Origin: Henckelia pumila | Lineage: Eukaryota > Streptophyta > Magnoliopsida > Lamiales > Gesneriaceae | Direction of reading: 5' to 3' | Length of the DNA: 64,000 nucleotides | Assembly: GCF_033568475.1 (NCBI RefSeq) | Contig: NW_027331833.1 | Coordinates: 6,386,001 to 6,450,000, forward strand | Shown here: piece by piece, positions 45,301 to 57,436 of the stretch | Layout: each line of letters starts with the position of its first letter | How positions within the stretch are numbered: position 1 is the stretch's first letter | Notes under the pieces: generated by a model | What the model was told of the DNA's origin: nothing | Databases searched by the model: none | What the model saw: only the letters and a program-made list of their open reading frames with translations | Translations under genes and position numbers: made by a program

Positions 45301-45522
45301 AAAATGGAAGATGACCATGTCATTACACTTGTTCAGACTGAAGATGATGACAAAATTGCTACTTTTATCAAGAGAAAAACCACCAAACAAAGCCCTACTT
45401 CCAAGTCTCAAACCAAACAAACAAAAAATAAAGTAAATAATGATGCCAAAGAAATTACACAGATCCTTATTGAAGACGATGACAAATTCTGTCACAAAGA
45501 GAAAGAGACAAGTCAAGTCTAA
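42304..45522 (+). pseudogene. Replication protein A large-subunit-like (RPA1/DUF223) pseudogene
   Basis: Exon-like blocks joined by GT-AG introns read as a plant RPA 70-kDa-type protein. ATG 42304 (MAPLFKLIHEVNTS) leads to RLVRFFDLAYENKE in exon 42304-42448. The OB-fold part RIHATIKDEILEKVKPILKEG is in 42514-42781, and VNGRATKLIDFILENL in 42915-43011. LACTLWGNFVDDMM lies in 43108-43310 and SDGKAPT in 43389-43524. A C-terminal zinc-ribbon-like C-x2-C...C-x2-C (ACSNC, TCSKC) is at 44655-44735, and a Lys/Asp-rich tail ends at 45522. Lesions include one extra C in the C5 run near 42415, a TAA near 42727, an extra T near 42737 and frameshifts near 43170. A large gap (43525-44360) holds unrelated sequence. 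Helitrons often carry such genes, so a mobile origin is possible. Confidence 0.65.
43590..43770. other. GC-rich island within an RPA pseudogene intron
   Basis: About 180 bp with CCGGGTCGGGTCGGGCACG and GGGGGCGCCGAAGG stand out from AT-rich surroundings. It encodes no clear protein and is probably a fragment of another repeat. Confidence 0.35.
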
Positions 45523-45854
45523 AAATGACCCAAAAAGTGGCATCTGGCAATATCAAGAAATAAAAAATTTGAATTCATCGTAAGGTCATGCACTATGATT
45601 TTTTATTGCGTTTTTTTTTCAAACACATCATAACATTTTACACCAAGTTTTTATTGCTTTTTGATTCATGTAATAAATTGCTTTTTATTTATAAATTGAT
45701 GTTCATTCAATAATTATATATGGTCGTCTCATCGTCTTGTAAAAAATAATTTTTTATACGTTTTAAGTTCAAGTCGATAACACAAAATTAAATTTTTTAA
45801 TATTCATTTTGATATGACGTGCAATTTACTTTGTAAGAATAAAAAGATCAAATT
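45523..45854. other. AT-rich intergenic DNA
   Basis: I see no gene or repeat structure of note here. Confidence 0.3.
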
Positions 45855-46005
45855 TATAAGACCAAAAAAATACCATCTCCACTTCAGCTGTTCCTTGTTT
45901 TTTCCTTTTGTCCACTGTTGAAAGGGACTGAATTTGAGTTTGGTCTACCTATTCATATGATTACCATATAATAAATATCTCTACTGTGAATTTCATTTCC
46001 ACACA
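45855..46005 (+). repeat. Upstream copy of the PES-like gene 5' flank
   Basis: This segment is a close copy of 46651-46806, sharing CCACTGTTGAAAGGGACTGA and ATTACCATATAATAAATATC. It lies about 0.8 kb upstream, so the promoter-proximal region of the gene is duplicated. Confidence 0.75.
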
Positions 46006-46026
46006 GTGTTGTTAAACCAATTAAGA

Positions 46027-46538
46027 GGGTGTTTGAGTGAGCTTATAAGCTCTTGAAAACATCTTATAAGTTGTTTAAGAGATTATAAGCTCTTTAAATT
46101 TGTTTGGCAAATATAAGCTGTCAAAATAAGTTGTTTGACAGCTTATAAGCTGTTTTTTAAAAAGTAATGTGACCCCTACTTTTTTAGAAAAGATCTTATT
46201 TTGATATTTTACTTATCCATATTATCCTTATATATTTTATTAAATTCCATCTTGCCCTCTGCCTATTTTTTGTACATAATTTATCAAATTTTTTTCTAAA
46301 TTAAAATTTAAAATAGTTTAATGTTTTTAATATATGTTTAACATTTATAATAAATTTTAAAATATTTTTGTATGTATATTAATATTTTACATTACTTTCG
46401 TAATATTATAACTTTTTGGTAATTTTGACAATAAAAAGATCTTATAATACCAAATACATCAACATATTTAAACTGTTTAAAATAAAAAGTGACAACGTAT
46501 AAACTCCTAAAACTTTTAATAAAATTAGCCAAACACCC
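46027..46538. mobile_element. MITE-like element between duplicated flanks
   Basis: The ends GGGTGTTTG and CAAACACCC are inverted repeats. The interior has repeated CTTATAAGCT words. A diverged relative is at 15880-16445. No clean TSD was seen. Confidence 0.5.
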
Positions 46539-46650
46539 ACTAAATAATCACCACGTAACCAATCCAAATTGAAATATAGTAACAAAGTTTTGGGTCCACC
46601 ATTAACCGATATTCTCGTGTGAATGATATATATATATTATTAATTAAGAA

Positions 46651-46806
46651 TATAAGACCAAAAAAAGGCCATCTCCATTTAAGCTTTACCTTGTTTTTTT
46701 GCCTTTTCTCCACTGTTGAAAGGGACTGAATTTGAGTTTTGAAACTACCTATTCACAATGATTACCATATAATAAATATCTCTACTGTGAATTTCATTTC
46801 CACACT
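46651..46806 (+). promoter_or_regulatory. 5' flank of the PES-like gene
   Basis: This is the downstream copy of a 150-bp duplicated block, ending about 30 bp before the ATG. An (AT)n TATA-like run is at 46626-46640. It may contain the 5' UTR and core promoter. Confidence 0.35.
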
Positions 46807-46837
46807 ACTCAATTATAACTAACTTTGGTTGAATAAC

Positions 46838-49800
46838 ATGTACATGGCTGCCACCGGGGCCGGTGTCTTCGGCGTGGCGGTCTCAGCTGTTGCCGCATCG
46901 GGAAAATCAGTTATCAAGACCACCGACATGTACAAGCGGAAGGAAAGTAGTAGTGTAATGGAGAAGAATGCTTCGTCTGGTTCGAGTTTAAAAGATTACT
47001 ATCAGCAATCTGTGGAGCTGGTTAGGGCATCCGACGGCGGACCGCCTCGATGGTTTTCTCCCCTCGACTGTGGCTCGCGAATGAAAGACTCTCCTCTCTT
47101 GCTCTATTTGCCTGGTTACTTTTGCTTTATCTCTTCTTTTTTTATTTGTGTGTTACTAGTACTTCTAATTTCTAGTCTTTACTCTAGTTTTTGTGATGAA
47201 ACTCAATGGCTGCAGTTTACTCCAGTTTTCTTTTTCTATTATTATTATTTTTTTTTTTCCCAATTTTGCAGGGCTCATTGGAGTTGGACTTGGACTTATA
47301 TTGCAGCATGAAAGACTAGGCAAGTGAGTATCGATGAATTAAATTTTTGCTATTTGTTATCAGCTATAACTTTTATTTTTCCTCCTTTTCATCACCTGAA
47401 GGAACTTTATACTTTTGATACTCCTGTCAAAGATTGTCTTCCCTGAGTCAGTGATGTACTAATTAATTCTTCAGGATTTTTGATATATGGTGCTTGCACA
47501 TTCCCATCAGAGATCGTACATCATTTACAGGTTGTGTTCTTTCTTTACATGTCGAAAAGAAAGCCTCTCTCAAATGACATTTACTCTTTTGTAACATGCG
47601 AAGGTCATAGTCATCCGATCTTTGCCTTCATTTTGAAATGGTCTCTGTAATTATGATGCTTTCAGACTGATCTCTTGAAAGTTGGATTTGGAAATAACCA
47701 TGTGATGATAGCATTGCAATTCTGAAAGAGCTCGAGATCTTCCACAGACTGTTGATATACCTTTTGTTATGCTATGTAATTTATACGAAGATGGTTTACT
47801 AAATAAGGATCAATTTGGGCTAGAAAATGATATTTAAGTCATAAGAGATGGAAAAAAATTGGAAGTTAATATGGTATTTTGATTTATTTGCTTCTCAGAC
47901 CTTGTGAAGCAGGTTGAAGAAACTGTCAGGTCGGAATATTTCCGCAAACCAAGTAGACCGATATATCTCGTCGGAGAATCTTTTGGGGGATGTCTCGCTC
48001 TAGCTGTTGCTGCTCTTAATACAGATGTTGATCTTAAATTAATCTTGGCTAATCCAGGTAAAGTTACTTGGTTTCTATTAATTTTCATGTATCTATAAAT
48101 GAAACTCTGAGTATTGTTTGTTGCTTTACTTTTGGCAGCTACATCTTTCAGCAAATCTTCATTACAACTGCAAACTCTATTACCATTGTCAATAATGTTC
48201 CCCCAGCGGCTACATTCCAGCTTCCTCGATGTACTGAATTTACTGTCAGGTTTCTTGCTTTATTCTTCTTTCTGTATCTGACTATCTGTTGAACTTGAAT
48301 CATATAGCAGAGAATACATTTGGCTTCTGAAGCTGCCTAAATTTAAACCATGAGTTTCCATATGCTTTGTTGACTTAGACACTTGTCGTCTCTCCTGTAT
48401 TCCAACAATATTCACCATTATTCTACGCTATATTCTATAGGAGGATTGCTGTTAAACAATTAACTGAAAATTTAACTTGGATTTGTAATTTGGTAACCAA
48501 GCCTAATCTAAGTAGTGCGGTCTTTAAGGAGCCAATATTATAGATAAATCCATATTGTTTGATATGTTTGTCAAACGTTTCGTTATCATGGTATTGTTGA
48601 GAACTCCTTTTTTTTCAAAACAATGGAAGTGGTGAATTGGATTCCAAATTATCATTTTGTTAACGAGCCAGATTCTTATTAGTGTTTTTGTTCTGCAATT
48701 TGTTTGAAAGATAATATCCACTCCTGTAAAAAAGATTTGATATATCATAGAGTACCAGCCCATTGAATGGACATTTCTTGTTGATTAGGTGCTACTTCAG
48801 AGATGGTGGCTGCAACTATGAGGAAACAACTTTCCTTGGAGCAAGTGATCGGGGAGATTGCTCAGGACACTTTTACTTTTTTATCACCATACCTTACTGT
48901 AAGATAAATTTCTATGGTGCTCCTGCTATTTTTGAAGTATCATAAAATAAATTAAATTGGTTGATTTTTACATTTTGCAAATAATTCTTGTCTTGCATAT
49001 CTTCAGTACAGAGTATTTCTTTCGAATTTAAGTTCTAAGTTTGATCTCTCTAAGAGAATTATTCATTTTCCAATCATACTCAAGAAAATGATGGTTCAGA
49101 TCACAGGTCCTTTCTGATGTTCTTACTTTGGAAACGCTTGTATGGAAGCTCGGCATGGTCAAATCAGCTGCAGCTTTTGCCAATTCACGTCTTCATGCAG
49201 TCAAAGCTAAAGCTCTGATACTTATCAGGTTTTCTATATTCTGGGCCTTGTGAACAAAGTTGTATGAGCTATTTGGAGATCTTTTGAGTGATAAATTTCT
49301 CCATCTTATTCTCATTTAAGAATTTTCCATAAACGTGGTTCGTAATTACTGTGCAGTGGCCAAGATCATTTACTTCCAAGTAGGGTGGAAGGCGAAAGAC
49401 TTGGTCTGTTATTGCCGAAATGTCACATCCGTATATTTAACGATTGTGGTCACGCCCTCTTCTTGGTACGCCTGTGTGATCCCCCTGTGCACAACACCAC
49501 TTCTTAACCACAGAGATAAAGGAATTCACTTGCTAACAGGTGCTGTGAAAAAAGAATTGCTAATAGAGAATTAAATGATGATTTTGCACTTGGTGAGATT
49601 TGTGATAATAACGATTTCAAAATTTTTATCCAATCTTGCCATCATCTATGGCACTATACTCAAGAATACTGTAGAAAATATACCTTGATTTCAATCACTA
49701 TTATCCATGCCTTGATTTTGATTAAGCTTGTGTCTTTAACGTAGAATGCCCATTGATTTGCGACTTCATAATCCATTGACGTGTGGATATCAGCTTGTTC

Positions 49801-52194
49801 ATTTACATGCAGGAGGATGGCATCAATCTGGTATCTATCTTAATTGGAGCAAGTTTTTACCAGCGTGGAAAGTGCCTTGACTATGTCTTGGATTACCTGC
49901 CACCAAGCCCTTCTGAATTTCAAAAAGTCTATGAACCACTCAGGTTAGTTTATGTTTCGACGACAAATTCACTGGTGAACACGTTTCAAATACAACGCCT
50001 TATATTTTAGTCATTTTGCATATTTACAAGTTCTTAGATGTCTCTTTTTTTGCAATTTTATCTCATAGTGATGTTTTTGTTCAACTCACCAAATGTTTTG
50101 TTTCATTTTCACCAAATTGTATGAATAAACATGGAACTCTTCGTATGCTTTGCAGAAGTGTGCATGAAATGTCTCACTTTGAATCATATTTACCTCATTG
50201 GCTCTAGGTGGATTGAGGTTGCCACAAACCCTGTGATGCTATCAACTTTGGAAAGTGGAAAGATTGTCCGAAACCTTTCTGGGATTCCATCTGAAGGGCC
50301 AGTACTATTTGTTGGTTACCACATGATGCTTGGCCTTGAGTTGATTCCTTTGGTATCTCGTATTTGGATGGAAAGAAATATTCTTCTACGAGGAATAGCT
50401 CATCCGTTGATGTTTACCAAGTTTAAAGAAGGAAATTTACCTGATATATCCGCATTTGACACATTCAGGGTAATGGGTGCAGTTCCAGTGTCAGCACCTA
50501 ACTTTTATAAACTTTTCTCATCCAAGTCCCATGTCTTGTTGTATCCTGGAGGAATGCGTGAGGCACTTCATAGAAAGGTAATGTATTGAGATTCTTGTAT
50601 GCAAATTGCTCAAATAAATTTTGTTGTAATTTTCATAAATGATGCTCTGTTGTTGAAAGTGTAATATTTTACAATTCAAGGGTGAGGAATACAAATTGTT
50701 CTGGCCAGAACAAGCAGAGTTTGTAAAGATGGCAGCACGGTTTGGAGCAAAAATCATACCTTTTGGTTCTGTTGGGGAAGATGATATTGGACAGGCAAGT
50801 TTGATTTTATAACTTTGGAAGAAGCGCTTATAATTTCTGTGAAAATATCATGTCACACTGATTCAGTCATCTCATACTAGGCTTGTAACTAAGTGAATCA
50901 ATGATATATAAAAGTTCATGCGAGAGGACCTAAATATATCTACAAGTTAGAGCTAACTGATTCTTAGCGAAGTATTTTTCAACTACAGTGCAAGTATGCC
51001 ACTGAACTTAATTGTTGGCAAAAGGGTCTAGTTTGGATTTTGGATCTTGTTGACTGATTGATGCCATCAAGCATATGGAAAATGACTTGATGCTGGAGCA
51101 GTTCCCTACCGTTTTCTGTTGTCAATTGGTCAAAAACTTAAGAGGAGAAAGAACACCAATGTGTTATTTATCTAGTCCTTCATCCAGTTCTGGAAGAATT
51201 TGGCATTTTGGCTAGAAACCCTTCTCATTCTTGCTCATTCCTTATCCCAAAGTTAATGTAGTTTACATGAATTTTAAATTTTCCATGTAATTTCCTGAAT
51301 ATAACGGTTGTTGCCATATGTTCAGTTGCTGCTTGATTATGACGACCTAAGGAGGATTCCATATCTAAAGGCAGCTATGGAGGACTTAACTAATGAGACG
51401 GTGAAACTGAGGTGGTTATGAATATTTGCTCTGCATTTTTGTGTTATGCCCTTTAACACTTTGTTAATTACATCTGTGCGGCAATAATTAATGAGGCTTA
51501 CTCTTGTCATTGAAGAGCCTATCATTTTGGTTAAAATTTTAGCACACATTGGAAGTATAGCTGCTATCTTAATAATATATATCCACCAATCAAATGACGA
51601 TAAAGTGTAGTTCATTTAACGACATACTCCTTTGAACATCCTGGTGCTGATTAGCTCTTAAATTAAAACATTTAAAAACAGCCTCAGTTGTGTAATTCAG
51701 TTCTTCATCAATTCATGATTTGAAAACCTTGTTGACTTTATGGAGCATTGATCGTTCATGATCGACTGTAGGAGTGACGTTGGGGGCGAAGTTTCAAATC
51801 AAGAAATACACCTTCCAATAATTCTACCCAAAGTTCCTGGACGTTTCTATTACTTCTTTGGGAAGCCAATAGAGACAGAAGGTGTGCTTTCTTTCTTGCA
51901 TGTTTAAATGAGTTTTGGTGTATTGAACTAGTATGATACATCGGTGTGGATTGGTTGAACAGTTTAATGCTGTCGCTATCTCAATTGGATCCATTTCTTG
52001 CAGGGAGAAGGCAGGAATTGAAAAGTAAAGAAAAGTGTGATTTGTTGTATCTTGAAGTGAAAAGGGAGGTTGAGAAATGCATCGGTTATCTCAAGGATAA
52101 ACGAGACAATGATCCATATCGGAATATATTAGCCCGGGTAGCTTACCAAGCGGTGCATGGTTTTGATTCTGAGATACCCACCTTCCCTCTTTAG
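46838..52194 (+). CDS. Phytyl ester synthase / diacylglycerol acyltransferase-like (PES1/PES2-type)
   Basis: There are fourteen coding exons: 46838-47114, 47272-47323, 47475-47530, 47899-48057, 48139-48249, 48789-48898, 49107-49228, 49357-49465, 49813-49943, 50208-50577, 50681-50794, 51326-51411, 51772-51881 and 52004-52194. They join in frame to 665 aa. The family makes phytyl esters and triacylglycerol in chloroplast plastoglobules. The N-terminal esterase half has GGPPRWFSPL, LLLYLPG, the nucleophile elbow GESFGG, Asp in SGQDH and His in CGHAL. The C-terminal acyltransferase half has VGYHMMLGLEL, RGIAHP, LLYPGGMREALHRK and PFGSVGEDD. Intron 11 is GC-AG, and the rest are GT-AG. The start is the first ATG. 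Its Ala/Gly/Val-rich N-terminus is shorter than I expect for a plastid protein, so an upstream exon is possible. LPGLIG stands where relatives have LPGIDG. A poly-A signal AATAAA lies at 52347. Confidence 0.88.
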
Positions 52195-52209
52195 ATTTTG
52201 GGTTTGAAG

Positions 52210-52679
52210 ATGTAAGAAGAATCGAGTCGTCAATATGGAGGGAGATACACTCGTTTGGTATTGCTCGTGTTGTTTTGATATTGCAATTTAGTTTTCATTG
52301 CATACTTTATTGTACAAACAAGGAGAAATGCCTCTGTATTTCATCAAATAAAATCCACGATCAAACTACCAAATGATAGAAATCTAAAGATTAACGACTT
52401 GAATTCCAAGTCTCCATCATTTGGTGGACAAATTAGATCAGTTGAGCTATAAACTCAGTCTCGACATGAAAATTTATTATTAATTAAATAAAGGCTATGA
52501 CATCCCACTATGTTATTGGCTCATATTGACCAATTATAACTTCAATCTGAATCAAAATATATATATATCGGGTGCAAAATAAAATAATTCAGAGCCAAGA
52601 GGAAATAAGACGCAACCTTGTTTGATATTTTATAATGATAACCACAGGAAAAATTCAACGAGAAATTTTGTATTTAAGG
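52210..52679. other. 3' flank of the PES-like gene
   Basis: Apart from the poly-A signal at 52347, no features are seen. Confidence 0.3.
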
Positions 52680-54632
52680 AAGATTTTCAAAATTTATAGA
52701 TTTTTTTTTTTGTTTTATAATTGAACGATCTATAATCCATTTATTTTAGTAATTGTATTTTAATTATTTATTCAATTACTCGTACTTTCTAATTTTAATC
52801 GATAATTATCTAAATGAAATCTGTCAATCGCATAAGTAAAATACTAGTTAAAATATAAAATAATAAAATAAGAGTTGATTTATTAATTCCCAATTCCCAA
52901 GTAAATAGATAAGGAAATTTCGATGATAGCAATTAGCATGTACATCAATAAAAGTGATATGTATGGGCTAGCTACATCACTGTCATGGACGATGCTACAC
53001 GGAAAATTACTCTGTTTAAAAAGATTTTGGGGGCGCATTGACTTAATGATCAATATGATACCTAAGTCAATTTAAATAAGGGGTAAAATTAAAATCATAT
53101 CAAATTATTAGTTATTATGAGTATACATGAAATGTAGGTGTAATACAATAAACAAAAACTACGTAAATAAATTGAGAAAAATAAAGAAATATGTGGGATG
53201 GAAAGAAGTTGATAAAGTGTTTCTTAGAGTTATTTGCACCAACCATCCCTGTGAAATATTGAAAAATACACATTTTTTTTCTATGAAATTTCAATAGGCA
53301 TCTTCAACCCTGACCTTTTAAAAAATTAGTACACTCCCCCCTTCAGATGAGTGATTGTTGCGCAAGCGTCCCTCATGCGACTGAACAAAGATTTTGATAT
53401 TTTTTTTTGCACCAAATACCCCTGTGAAACATTAAAATGCATATTTGACCCATGTGAAAATAATTTTTAAATCTATTCAATCCATAATATACAATTTTTA
53501 ATAAAATCCAATTATAAATATTTAGAAAACATTTTTTGTTATATTAATTTTTATTTTTTTTATTATAAATGTATTATCATTAATTAATTATTTTCTAAAA
53601 AATATTATTATTTTATCATGTTATCATTATTTTATTAAATTCATTTCGTATTTTCAACTTTTTCATTAAGCATGCATTCATAAACATGTATTTAAATAAT
53701 TTTAAGTACTAAAATATTGAACTAAACTGATAAGTTCAAACATATTATTTTTTCGATTTACAACTATATATTATTGAACCAAAATTTAAATTTTTCGAGA
53801 ATATGCATTGCACGATTTGTAAAAAATAATAAAAAAATAACATGCTTATATAATTCTAAATCGAAAAAGTAACATTCATGTGGTTCAATATTTGGGTATT
53901 TTTATATATTTAAATCCTTATTTATGAATCATGTTTAATGGAGAAGTTGAAAACACGGAGTAATTTGATAAAATAATGATAACGAGATAAAGTAATAATT
54001 TTTTTAAAAATAAACTAATTAAAAATTATAAATTAAAAATAGAAATAAATAAAATTAAAAATATTTGGTACTTATCATTCACTTATCATTTTGATTTAAT
54101 ATTTTGAAACTTTTAGGTATTTAAATCTCGTTTATGAATGCATTTTTAATGGAGAAGTTGGAAACAAGAAGAAAGTTTAATAAAATATGATAACAAGATA
54201 AAATAATAATATTTTTTAGAAAACAATTATATAATCATAATAAATTAAAAATTTAAAATAAAATTAATAAAACAAAAAATGTTTGATAAATATTTTATAA
54301 TTAGATTTTAATAAAAATTGTGTATTATGGGTTGAATAGATTTAAAAATTATTTTTACAGAGGTCAAATATGCATTTTTAATATTTCACAGGGGTATTTG
54401 GTGCAAAAAAAATATCAAAATCTTTGCCCAGTTGCATGAGGGGCGCGTGCGCAATAATCACTCATCTTAAGAGGCGAGTGTGCTAATTTTTTAAAAGGCC
54501 AGAGTTGAAGATGCCTATTAAAATTTTACAGGAAAGAAATGTGCATTTTCAATATTTCACAGTGGTGATTGTTGCAAATAACTCGTGTTTCTTATAATGT
54601 AATGTTGATGTATCAAATGAGCTGGTACAAGT
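52680..54632 (+). repeat. Duplicated segment, copy 1 (interrupted by a foldback element)
   Basis: Without the element at 53227-54584 this segment aligns with 60520-61612. Shared words include ATTGAACGATCTATAAT, TCGATAATTATCTAAAT, AGTAAATAGATAAGGAAATT and GTCATGGACGATGCTACA. A Helitron-like 3' end (GTAAAATACTAGT) lies near 52848 in both. Confidence 0.75.
53227..54584. mobile_element. Foldback Mutator-like element, 1358 bp, 10-bp TSD
   Basis: Inverted arms of about 300 bp (53227-53528 and 54287-54584) start GAGTTATTTGCACC and end GCAAATAACTC. The TSD GTGTTTCTTA is at 53217-53226 and 54585-54594. The empty site GCGTTTCTTATAATG survives near 61559 in the duplicate segment. The interior has further inverted and direct repeats (TTAATGGAGAAGTTG twice). 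No transposase is present. Confidence 0.9.
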
Positions 54633-54869
54633 ACCTCAAGTTTTATTTATAATATAGATTATATTCTAAAAACTCAATCATTATTTTTAGAATTTTAAAT
54701 ATAAATTAGACAAGTCGGTAGCATCGAACTCAATTTAAAAAAAGTCAAACATCCTGTGTTTATCCAATTTTAATCCTTTTGTCACAAAGTGAAATTCAAT
54801 AAAAAAATGTTTTAAAAAAATTTATTACATAAGATTGTATATGAATACTTTTCCTTTTGTTTCAGATCA

Positions 54870-55369
54870 CGTTTTTTTTTTTTTCGAACTAAAATATCTA
54901 AATCACCGGAAGAAAGAACAGTTACAAGAGAAACAATGAAAAACGGACAATTCGCCTTTCACAATCAGACATAGAACCAAATGATCTAGCTAAACTATGA
55001 GCCGTTCGGTTCGCTGATCTACGAACAAAAGAAAATGAACAAAAATAAAGTTCCGAAGCTAGGAACCTACAGTCTTCTACTAACAAACTCAAGCTCGAGG
55101 CATCCAAATCCTTCTTATGTAGTGCATTGATCAACAGTTGGGCATCAGATTCCACAATCATATTTGAGAGTTGAAGTTCCTTAATCCAGCTTAAGGCCTC
55201 TCGAAAGCCTAAGGCTTCAGCAACCGTTGGATTAAAAGCTCCATGAAAGCACCCTTGTATTGCTGCCTTTACCTTGCCAGAGAAGTCTCGAAGAACACAT
55301 CCGTAACCAATACGAGGAGGGTCTCTAAATACTGCTGCATCCACGTTACATTTGAGAAAATCCAATGGC
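54870..55369 (-). mobile_element. 5'-truncated LINE with 11-bp TSD
   Basis: On the minus strand it ends in poly-A (54872-54884, seen as T on the plus strand). It is flanked by GTTTCAGATCA (54859-54869 and 55370-55380). It carries only the RNase H end of a plant LINE. Confidence 0.85.
54922..55365 (-). pseudogene. LINE RNase H domain fragment
   Basis: The minus-strand frame is open for 147 codons: FLKCNVDAAVFRD, GYGCVLRDFSGKV, TVAEALGFREALSW, VESDAQLLINAL and FVRRSANRTAHSLARSF. This is the RVT_3 RNase H-like domain with Asp, Glu and Asp catalytic positions present. It begins with a TTG codon at the truncation point, not a real start, so it is a dead-on-arrival fragment despite the open frame. 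Confidence 0.75.
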
Positions 55370-55380
55370 GTTTCAGATCA

Positions 55381-57132
55381 AGTTTCCATACAGCTTCTTC
55401 AATTATTATTTATTTATTTATGCTTGAAATCATTGGTCTGACTTTGTCAATCAAATTAGATCATTGAGAGTTGCATAATTTGCAGATTACACTTCTCTCC
55501 GCCATAGCTGTAATTTCTCAAAATTCCTTTGTATTTAAATCTATAAGATGAGTCGACCCATTTTATACATAAATGAAAACAATTACTTCCGACATAAAAA
55601 GTAATACTTTTTATGGACTGGTTGGGTCAAAAATCAATCTCACAAAATGAACTCATGAGGGTCTCATGTGTTTTTTGTGTTTATTTTTATTGTTTATCTT
55701 ATATTTAGTATTTGGATGAACATATATCATTTCTAATCTAAGAGAGTTGTCAGTATTTTAAAATTACACAAAACAGAATGAGATGTAGTCATATAGATAA
55801 GTCATAAGTGTGTTGATTTGTTTAGATTAATAAATACTCTTAAATATTTGATGTTATATATATAAACGACTTTAAACATTATCCAAATTTCACGATTTTA
55901 TTTTCGACTATTAGTCACCCACGTGCGCATCTTCTTAGTATATCTAAACTGTTTGTGATATGAAATATTGTAAATAAATTAAGAAGAAAAATCCATTTGA
56001 TTTTCGCAAAACATTTATTATTTATTTATGTGTGATGATATTTACACTCCAAAAGTTTATAATCACACTCTACTTTTGACATTTATTGTGTTCTCTTACA
56101 AAATTACCCTCATCCAATGATTCCATTTTCATATGACTAATATGTTCTTTCTTTATATACTTGAGTTTTAAAATGAAATCACTTTATTTATGGGGTTATT
56201 ATAAGAGAATCATACTTTTCCTTCTCAAAAATATTCTTAAAAGGATTTTGAATTTAATTAAATAGATTAGATATTTACTCTTTTTCAAAAATTTAATTAT
56301 TAAATTATTTAAGTTTCAAGAACATCCACAGATTAGAATATGGTATAACTTATAACTATAAGAAGAAAACTATTTATCATGTCATAAAATGAGTTTTAAT
56401 AAAATAATGTACAAAATTTAAACAAAAATAAAAAAATTAATTTGATTTGTTTATTAGTATTTTTATAATCACGAGTATTGCTTCTATTATCTTTATTTTT
56501 TATAATCCAACAAATTTACAAATAATACTTTCATTTGTTACAGTATCTTATTAATGATAAAATTTTGTTACTATCTTAAATAAAACTTTCAAAACATATA
56601 ACTAATAAATTATAAATACACCAATGGAGCATCTTAAACAAAAAAAAATATTAATGACATGTAACAGATAGCTATTCCGAATTTAATTAAGACATCGAAC
56701 ATATAGCTATATCGTGGGGTGCAATAATCGATTTGATAGGAGAACAATTGAACCGTGACACTTGAGTTATCTAATGGTTAAAAGATTTGTGACCCACAAC
56801 ATATGATAAAGTGTCAAACATTTAATACGACATATATGATTATTTCAGAAAGTCGAAATCTAAGTACACAAGTAATGAATGATATGTAAATATTCAGGAG
56901 GGGATTACTATAAGCATTTGGATAGAATCATTTGAAATCCACAATTTTGAGTGCGTGTTTATTTTTTAGACAATGTGAATTGCAAATGACTCCAATATTT
57001 TATGAATTTAAAGTTTAACAAATTAAAGTTTACACAAGTAGGAGCTGATTTGAATTTTTTTGATCAAACTGTCTATATAATGAAAATGCATTAAATAACT
57101 CAATCTAAATACAACGTAAACGAATAAAAAAT
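55381..57132. other. AT-rich intergenic DNA
   Basis: No coding sequence, RNA gene or clear repeat was recognised in this stretch. Confidence 0.4.
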
Positions 57133-57436
57133 AGGCAAAATGAGTTTTTTAGTCCAGTAACTTTACTCTCTTTGGGTTTTAATCCAATAACTTTTCCGAT
57201 ATGAGTTTTAGTACACTAACTTTGCATTTTCAGTGTTTTTTTTGTTCAAATGCATATGTGTCAGCTTCTGATTGGTCCACATCATAATTTTGGATCAATC
57301 AGAAGTTGACACGTATGCAGTTGAACCAAAAAACATTAAAAATAAAAAGTTAGTGTACCAAAACCCACATCAAAAAAGTTAATTGACCAAAACCAAAACA
57401 TGTACACGTTAATGGACCAAAAAACTTATTCTCCCT
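57133..57436. mobile_element. Foldback MITE (304 bp)
   Basis: The ends AGGCAAAATGAGTTTTTTAG and AAAAAACTTATTCTCCCT begin inverted arms that cover most of the element. The centre contains CAGCTTCTGATTGGTCC and its inverse. The flanks are A-rich, so the TSD is unclear. It has the same 'GGACCAAAA' style as the MITE at 12288. Confidence 0.65.

Noticed and set aside
46027-46538. An 8-bp TSD for the MITE at the PES-like gene
   Set aside because: The flanks AATTAAGA and ACTAAATA do not match, so only the inverted ends support the element.
46829-46837. An upstream TTG start for the PES-like protein (adding three residues)
   Set aside because: TTG is not a normal plant start codon. The first ATG is at 46838.
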